From Fibrobacter sp. (GTDB lineage: Bacteria > Fibrobacterota > Fibrobacteria > Fibrobacterales > Fibrobacteraceae): a stretch of DNA of 64,000 bases. Shown piece after piece: positions 59,099-64,000 of the stretch (positions are counted from its first letter, which is position 1; the number at the start of each line of letters is the position of its first letter). The notes under the pieces were generated by a model. It was not told where the DNA came from. It saw only the letters and a list, made by a program, of their open reading frames with translations, and did no database searches. The stretch covers positions 1 through 64,000 of the forward strand of contig JAFVTX010000009.1 of the NCBI GenBank assembly GCA_017503015.1, given 5' to 3'. The position numbers and the translations under genes are program-made.

Positions 59099-60385
59099 CT
59101 ACTTAATCATCCCCGCCTTATACTTCATCTTGAGTATTCGGGCGGCAGATTCTTCGATGCGCTTGCGGTAGGTCTTGTTGTTCTTGGAAATTTGCACAAG
59201 GTAGTTCACCATCTCTACCGCCTTTGCGGGGTAGGTAATCATGAACATATCGTTGCCTGCGGTAAGGGCGGTGCGGATAAGCTTGCGGAAATCTTTACGG
59301 GGGTAGCCCTTGCTTTTTACCCGTTCTGTTCCGCTGACCCAGGCCCGTAGGGACACTCCCCACAGGTCGTCGGTGAGAATCACCGTTTCCGGGTCCATAT
59401 CCCGGGCCATTTTCACGATTTTCGGCTCGAATACGGCGGGGCGGCTAGAGATGCGGATAAACCGCACGCTGCTCATCATGGTTACGGGAATGTCGTTGGA
59501 AAGCCGCTTGAAAAATTCCACGTTGTAGGCGATTTTCTTTTTGGGGCTTGCACTGATGGCGATTTGATGGTCGCTGTTGGTCCAAGAGTCATAACCCGGG
59601 AAATGCTTGGACACGCATACCACACCGCTTTGGCGCATGCCCTGGACAAAGGCCTGGACTTTTTCGGTACTGGTGGAATCCTTTTCCCAGCTGCGGGCGC
59701 TTTCTTCCATGAAGGAATTCTTCTTGCGGTGGTCCTTGGCGGGGTCCAGCACCGGAGCCAGGTTCATGTTGATGCCCAGTTCCATCAGTTCAGCCCCGAT
59801 TTCTGCGGAGATCAGCTGGACAGAATCCGTGGGCATGTCCCGCATTTCCTTGGCGCTGGGGGCGTGCTTCCATTTTTCGGAGATGCCACCCAGGCGGTTT
59901 ACGAAGCCGCCCTCCTGGTCGCTTGCCACCAGCAGGGGGATTTTCAGGCCTTCGTTGGCTTCCTTGATTCGGGACTTGAATGCCGCCGTGTCCTTCAGGT
60001 GGTTTTTCATGACCAGTACGGCTCCGAATTCGTTCTCTATCAGGAACTGGGCCGGTGATAGATAGACCATGACCATCTGGGCGGCCTTTTGCTTGATGCT
60101 CATGGAATTCCAGAGGGGCATGAGTTCGTCGGGCAGACCGAAAGGGTTTTCTATGACCGCGGCAGTAGTGTCGGCGATGCTGTCGGTGCGGGTGGTGTCT
60201 TGCTGGACCGTATCGGCTGTGCTGGTGACACCGGCGGAACTGCTCGCGGGTTCCGTCTCTTGATTTGCCACGGATTCCGTCAACGAATTCTGCGGAATGA
60301 ATTGCTCGTGCGACAGAGAATCCTCCGCCTGCACAAGAACAGTCGTTGCCAGAAAAACGATTGCTGGTACTATGTTAATTTTCAT
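59099..60385 (-). CDS. GH3/NagZ-like secreted protein with altered His-Asp dyad
   Basis: Signal peptide (MKINIVPAIVFLATTVLVQA) and a Ser/Thr-rich linker (30-70), then GH3 N-domain: DQEGGFVNRL, KHFPGYDSWTNSDHQ (NagZ KHFPGHGAVTADSH), and the nucleophile Asp in LTDDLWG. The His of the NagZ dyad is kept, but the paired Asp position is Ser (S-D-H for D-S-H). It could still be active with other acids; beta-N-acetylglucosaminidase activity is uncertain. It lies downstream of topB and likely periplasmic. Confidence 0.75.
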   Translation of the reverse strand: MKINIVPAIVFLATTVLVQAEDSLSHEQFIPQNSLTESVANQETEPASSSAGVTSTADTVQQDTTRTDSIADTTAAVIENPFGLPDELMPLWNSMSIKQKAAQMVMVYLSPAQFLIENEFGAVLVMKNHLKDTAAFKSRIKEANEGLKIPLLVASDQEGGFVNRLGGISEKWKHAPSAKEMRDMPTDSVQLISAEIGAELMELGINMNLAPVLDPAKDHRKKNSFMEESARSWEKDSTSTEKVQAFVQGMRQSGVVCVSKHFPGYDSWTNSDHQIAISASPKKKIAYNVEFFKRLSNDIPVTMMSSVRFIRISSRPAVFEPKIVKMARDMDPETVILTDDLWGVSLRAWVSGTERVKSKGYPRKDFRKLIRTALTAGNDMFMITYPAKAVEMVNYLVQISKNNKTYRKRIEESAARILKMKYKAGMIK

Positions 60386-60416
60386 TCTGAATTCCGAAAT
60401 CCGAATTCCGAAGTTA
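60386..60416. repeat. Word array (aattccgaaatccg family)
   Basis: attctgaattccgaaatccgaattccgaagtt: the same words as at 40843-40918, in the short gap between topB and the GH3 gene. Confidence 0.7.
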
Positions 60417-60417
60417 C

Positions 60418-62856
60418 TCAGCCACTTTTCTTCCCAAACCGTCTGGGCTTGAATTCCCTAGGCGGGAAATCGAACTTGAGCTTGCCTTTTTCCAAGTACA
60501 GGTAAGCGTCGAATAGCCGGTGGCTCTTGCTGCGGAATCCCTTGATAAGTTCCGTCTTTTCGCCTGCCAATAGCTTCTGGATGGCCTCGAAGGGCAGTTC
60601 CTTGCCCAGGAGAATCTTGGGAAGTGAGATTCCCGAAGGCAGCTTGTCCACATAACTTTGGGAAACGTAGCCCGTGAGGGTCTCGAACACGTCGGTTCCG
60701 TCCACGGGAGAAGATCCCACCTTCTTGCCGGTGTCGATTTCTTCGGGCTTGTCGTCAAAGACGAATTCAATCTTGTTCTGGTCGTTGATGATGACCACCG
60801 CCGAAAATTCGGAACCCTTCTTGCTGCGGAATCCCGTAAGGGGGCCGATCTTGCGCTTGGTCAAGAGCTCCACCACCTCTTCGTCGGTAAGGCGCTTTCC
60901 GCCAATCATCTTGCGGATGACGATACCGTCTTCGGTCTTGTAGCGGCTCACGGTCTCGAAAACCTTCTTGCCGTTTACGGGGCTGAACTTGGCTTCGCCT
61001 TCGGTGTGTTCTTCCTTGAATCCCTTGATGTTCTTTACCATGGTGCGGGTCATCTCCACGATGCCCTTCATGAACTCTTCCCGGGATTCCTTGCCCTTGG
61101 AAATCAGGTCCATCTTGTATTCCCATTCGCCGGTGAGTTCCGGGCTGGTGAGGGCTTCGCAGTTCATGGCCGAAAGCACCTTGATCAGGTCAAAGGCCTT
61201 GGCGGTAGGGATCATGTCCTTGCCGTCGCGGACCACGTACTTGTCGCTGACCAGCTTTTCGATGATGGCGGCGCGGGTGGCGGGGGTGCCGAGACCCCGT
61301 TCCTTCATGGCGTCCCGCAGTTCGTCGTCTTCCACCAGCTTGCCCGCACTTTCCATCATGGAGAGGAGCGAACTTTCGGTGTAGTGGGCAGGAGGCTTGG
61401 TAAAGTCTTCTTCCGCTTCGATGGAAACGGTCTTCGCCTTGTTGCCGTTCAGCTTGGGAATGTTGGACTCGTCGTCGCTATCCTTGCCGTAAACCGCCTT
61501 GAAACCCGGGTCTACCAGGATCTTGCCTTCGGTAAGGAAGGTTTCGCTCTCGACGGTGGTAATGCGGGTGGTGTTTAGGTATTTTGCCGGCGGGAAAAAT
61601 ACGGCGATGAACCGCTGGCAAATCATCTGGTAAATCTTCGCTTCTGCTTCGGAAAGGCTCTTGGGAGCGACCCCGGTGGGGATAATGGCGAAGTGGTCCG
61701 AAATTTTCGAGTTGTCAAAGACCTTTGGGGTGCGCTTGACCCAGTTGTTGTCCAGGGCCAGCTGGGCGAACTTTGCCAGAGGGCCCGTAATCTTACCCAG
61801 GGTAGATTTCACAGGAGCCACGTAGTCTTCGGGCAGGTGGCGACTGTCGGTACGGGGGTAGGTGGTGGCCTTGTGGTGTTCGTACAGGGACTGTGCTATG
61901 GAAAGGGTGGTCTTGGCGCTAAAGCCGAAACGGCTGTTGGCTTCGCGCTGCAGCGTGGTCAGGTCGTAGAGGCCTGCGCATTTCTGCTCACTTTCGGAGG
62001 TGCTTTCTTCAATGGAGCCTGGCTTGCCCTTGCACTTTTCCAAGATGGCCTTGACCGTTTTTTCGTCAAAGATCTGCTTCTGTTTTTCCTTGCCGTCGGC
62101 CTTGAACCATTTGCCCTGGTAGTCGCTTCCGTTGTTGTCGAAATTGGCGGTGACGGTCCAGAACTTTTGGGGCTTGAACTGCAGGCGTTCCTCTTCGCGC
62201 TTGACGATAATGGCGAGGGTGGGGGTCTGCACACGGCCGCAGGGGGTAATCTGGAACCCGCCCATGGAACTGTTGTAGGCGGTAAGCCCGCGGCTCCCGT
62301 TCATGCCCACCAGCCAGTCGGCCTCGGAGCGGCAAAGGGCGGCGTCCTTCAGGTTTTCCATGTCCTCGGCGGTACGCAGGTGCTCAAAGGCATCCTTGAT
62401 GGCCGTAGGCGTCATGCTCTGCATCCAGAGGCGCTTTAGGGTCTTGCCCTTGAAGTTCCCCTTGAGCACGTAGTCCAGTATGTAGAAGAAAATCAGTTCA
62501 CCTTCGCGGCCCGCATCGCAGGCGTTGATGATGGTGGTGACGTCTTTACGTTTGATGAGTTTTCCGAGAGCCGTCAGGTGGCTCTTGGTGGTTGGGAGGG
62601 CCACCAGGGGGAACTTTTCCGGCAGCATGGGGAGGGTTTTCATGTCCCATGCCTTGTAGCGTTCGTCAATATCCTTGGGGTCGGCAATGCCTACCAGGTG
62701 GCCGATGGCGTGGCTCACGATGGTGGTGTCACTTTCCCAGTAGGCGGTCTCTTTCTTGAAATTCTTTGCACCCAGGACTTTTACCAGGTCAGAGGCTACG
62801 CTGGGTTTTTCGGCGATAATCAGGGTCTTTTCGGGAGCTTTCGTTTTAGTTGCCAT
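60418..62856 (-). CDS. topB: DNA topoisomerase III
   Basis: Type IA topoisomerase: TOPRIM LIIAEKPSVA and DAGREGELI (about 112-120), catalytic Tyr in TYPRTDSRHLP (near 333), GRVQTPTLA and the RGLGTPATRA motif. It relaxes and decatenates DNA by single-strand passage. C-terminal half has repeats of topo-C type (GKKVFETVSRYKTEDGIVIRK, VDGTDVFETLTGYVSQSYVD), ending basic. 812 residues is typical for TopB with such repeats. It lies 18 nt after the glycosyltransferase gene. Confidence 0.93.
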   Translation of the reverse strand: MATKTKAPEKTLIIAEKPSVASDLVKVLGAKNFKKETAYWESDTTIVSHAIGHLVGIADPKDIDERYKAWDMKTLPMLPEKFPLVALPTTKSHLTALGKLIKRKDVTTIINACDAGREGELIFFYILDYVLKGNFKGKTLKRLWMQSMTPTAIKDAFEHLRTAEDMENLKDAALCRSEADWLVGMNGSRGLTAYNSSMGGFQITPCGRVQTPTLAIIVKREEERLQFKPQKFWTVTANFDNNGSDYQGKWFKADGKEKQKQIFDEKTVKAILEKCKGKPGSIEESTSESEQKCAGLYDLTTLQREANSRFGFSAKTTLSIAQSLYEHHKATTYPRTDSRHLPEDYVAPVKSTLGKITGPLAKFAQLALDNNWVKRTPKVFDNSKISDHFAIIPTGVAPKSLSEAEAKIYQMICQRFIAVFFPPAKYLNTTRITTVESETFLTEGKILVDPGFKAVYGKDSDDESNIPKLNGNKAKTVSIEAEEDFTKPPAHYTESSLLSMMESAGKLVEDDELRDAMKERGLGTPATRAAIIEKLVSDKYVVRDGKDMIPTAKAFDLIKVLSAMNCEALTSPELTGEWEYKMDLISKGKESREEFMKGIVEMTRTMVKNIKGFKEEHTEGEAKFSPVNGKKVFETVSRYKTEDGIVIRKMIGGKRLTDEEVVELLTKRKIGPLTGFRSKKGSEFSAVVIINDQNKIEFVFDDKPEEIDTGKKVGSSPVDGTDVFETLTGYVSQSYVDKLPSGISLPKILLGKELPFEAIQKLLAGEKTELIKGFRSKSHRLFDAYLYLEKGKLKFDFPPREFKPRRFGKKSG

Positions 62857-62874
62857 GAGACTTCCGTTCTTAAC

Positions 62875-64000
62875 TTATTTCCATTTGAAACGTCCGAACA
62901 GGCCAAACAGCACTGCCAGGACGGTAAAGGGGGCATGGACGATTTCTACGGGAATGCACCACTTGAGCAGGTGCTCCTGCCGGAATATCTTGAGTCCACG
63001 CAAAATGAGGATCAGGTCGCCCAGGCTTTTTAGGGCGAAGGCGATGAGGGTTGCAATTAAAACTTCGGTGCTGAAGGGCGAAAACGCTGCCGTGACGCAG
63101 AGCATGGTCAAAAACAGGAACACCATGGAGAGCACGAACACGATTTTCGGGGAGTAGTAGATGGTCTTGGAGGCCCAGCGCTTGCGCTGCTCCCAGAGTT
63201 CCTTCAGGGTCTCTTTGCCGTTTGTGGTCACGAAGGTGGAGGGGGTAATGCAGTAACGCATGGCGAAAGGCCGGTCGGTGGCCAGCTTTTGCATCAGAAG
63301 GTCGTCGTCGCCGCTCTGGATTTTGATGACGTTCTCGAACCCGTTTACGCTCTTGAAAAAGTCCTTCCGGTAGGCCAGGTTGTTGCCCGTGCTGGTGAGA
63401 GGCAGGTGCATGGCAAGGCCCGCAGTACCCGCTACACGATAAATCAGGGTCTCTACCGCCTGCATGCAGATGATGAAGGGGGACTTTCCGGGGACGGTGG
63501 GGATGTAGGAATGCCCTGCTACCAGTTCGATTCCGGGTTCGAATTCCCGCAAGATGCCCGTAAGCCATTCCCGCTGGACAATGCAATCAGCGTCCGTAAG
63601 GCACAGGATGTCCCCCTCGCAGGCCTCGATCATCTTGCTGATGGCGTGCTTCTTGGGGCTTACGCCTTCGGGAATTTCCTTGATGGTCAAAATATGGAGC
63701 CGTTCGGGGTGGCGGGCGCGGTATTCCTCCAGAATCTGGGGGGTGTCGTCGGTACTGCGGTCATCGGCCACCCAAACATCCCAGACACCGGCATAGTCCT
63801 GGTCCAGTACGGAATCCAGGGTGGCCCGGATCCCTGCGGACTCGTTCCGGGCGGCGATGAGGACGCTGACCCTCGGGGGCGGGTTCACGGTGGAACGGCC
63901 CTCCCGGACGGTGCCCAGGGCACGGTAAAAGCGCACTTCAAGCCACAGGTAGAAGAGGCCGAACAGGGCAAGGAGGGCTATAAGCCCATATGTGACGACG
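62875..64000 (-). CDS. Family 2 glycosyltransferase, N-terminus cut by the window
   Basis: GT2 domain: SVLIAARNE, DDRSTDDT (Asp), DADC (DxD type), GDDDLLMQ and RWASK (QxxRW type, QRKRWASK). C-terminal hydrophobic segments (e.g. IVFVLSMVFLFLTMLCVTAAF). The frame continues upstream to the window edge with a membrane segment (LIALLALFGLFYLW), so the start lies beyond 64000. It may make a polysaccharide or a glycolipid. Confidence 0.88.
   Translation of the reverse strand, partial: VVTYGLIALLALFGLFYLWLEVRFYRALGTVREGRSTVNPPPRVSVLIAARNESAGIRATLDSVLDQDYAGVWDVWVADDRSTDDTPQILEEYRARHPERLHILTIKEIPEGVSPKKHAISKMIEACEGDILCLTDADCIVQREWLTGILREFEPGIELVAGHSYIPTVPGKSPFIICMQAVETLIYRVAGTAGLAMHLPLTSTGNNLAYRKDFFKSVNGFENVIKIQSGDDDLLMQKLATDRPFAMRYCITPSTFVTTNGKETLKELWEQRKRWASKTIYYSPKIVFVLSMVFLFLTMLCVTAAFSPFSTEVLIATLIAFALKSLGDLILILRGLKIFRQEHLLKWCIPVEIVHAPFTVLAVLFGLFGRFKWK

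Noticed and set aside
1-64000. CRISPR array or defence island
   Set aside because: No regular direct repeats with unique spacers and no cas genes are visible; the arrays here are irregular words.
1-64000. tRNA or rRNA genes
   Set aside because: No cloverleaf with a GTTCGAATC-type T-loop or rRNA core motif was recognised by eye; a tRNA search was not possible.

Overview
The window looks like chromosome of a Fibrobacter-type bacterium (phylum Fibrobacterota). The main reasons are a FISUMP-family protein (Fibrobacter succinogenes major paralogous domain) at 11432-12100, a Ser-linker lipoprotein GH53 galactanase beside a secreted GH9 cellulase, many lipoproteins with Ser-rich N-terminal tethers, and two-membrane machinery (MlaC-like, TolC-like and beta-barrel proteins). 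Species is not determinable from this. No rRNA, tRNA or CRISPR array was recognised. One complete IS3-family insertion is present.

Layout. 1-330: 93-bp tandem repeat and a degenerate word array. 331-7279 (+): a tightly packed run encoding a GH57-like protein without catalytic residues, a STAS-like membrane protein, a lytic transglycosylase, TolC-like and MlaC-like proteins, a membrane protein with a repeat-derived linker, and an RsuA-type pseudouridine synthase. 7339-12837: HU, Dus, a B12/radical-SAM protein, MORN-repeat and FISUMP secreted proteins, DedA. 12887-20338 (-): a beta-barrel/TPR protein plus a five-gene overlapping operon of three Ig-like lipoproteins and two PEGA proteins. 20368-24340: XseB, an OppF-like ATPase, lipoproteins, RlmD. 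24432-28667 (+): three lipoproteins followed by a degenerate MetH-like protein. 28832-33842 (+): YceD-rpmF-plsX-fabD-fabG-acpP-rnc. 33907-42046: peptide-binding lipoprotein, outer-membrane protein, a geranylgeranyl-reductase/ferredoxin pair, a membrane TPR protein with a Ser/Thr kinase, LOG-family protein. 42055-52421: SNF2 helicase, GH53, IS3 element, GH9, PqqD-like plus ABC exporter, SPOR protein. 52431-64000: a frameshifted DUF4011/DUF3320 helicase-like gene with ruined ATPase motifs, GluQRS, DnaQ-like exonuclease, NagZ-like GH3, TopB and a glycosyltransferase cut by the window edge.

The most striking signal is not a gene but a set of palindromic repeats that fill intergenic space and enter coding sequences. 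A composite element of about 155 bp with three hairpins sits inside both rlmD (23888-24045) and gluQ (57091-57243), in opposite orientations relative to the host gene, and both frames stay open. Shorter palindromes of related design are translated inside dus (8789-8808) and the 5679-6575 gene (6025-6044). Intergenic gaps hold inverted arrays of short words (gagttgtgag, aattcagagttc, cctacaacct), several of them decorated with perfect palindromes that have 3-nt loops. Two long imperfect hairpins follow the lytic transglycosylase and dus genes; the first pairs with the ribosome-binding site of the TolC-like gene. The set resembles the Rickettsia palindromic elements in behaviour but not in sequence.

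A second theme is enzyme homologues whose catalytic motifs are lost while the fold is kept: GH57-like (331-2187), MetH-like (26340-28667), the helicase-like gene (52431-56539) and, partly, the GH3 protein (59099-60385).
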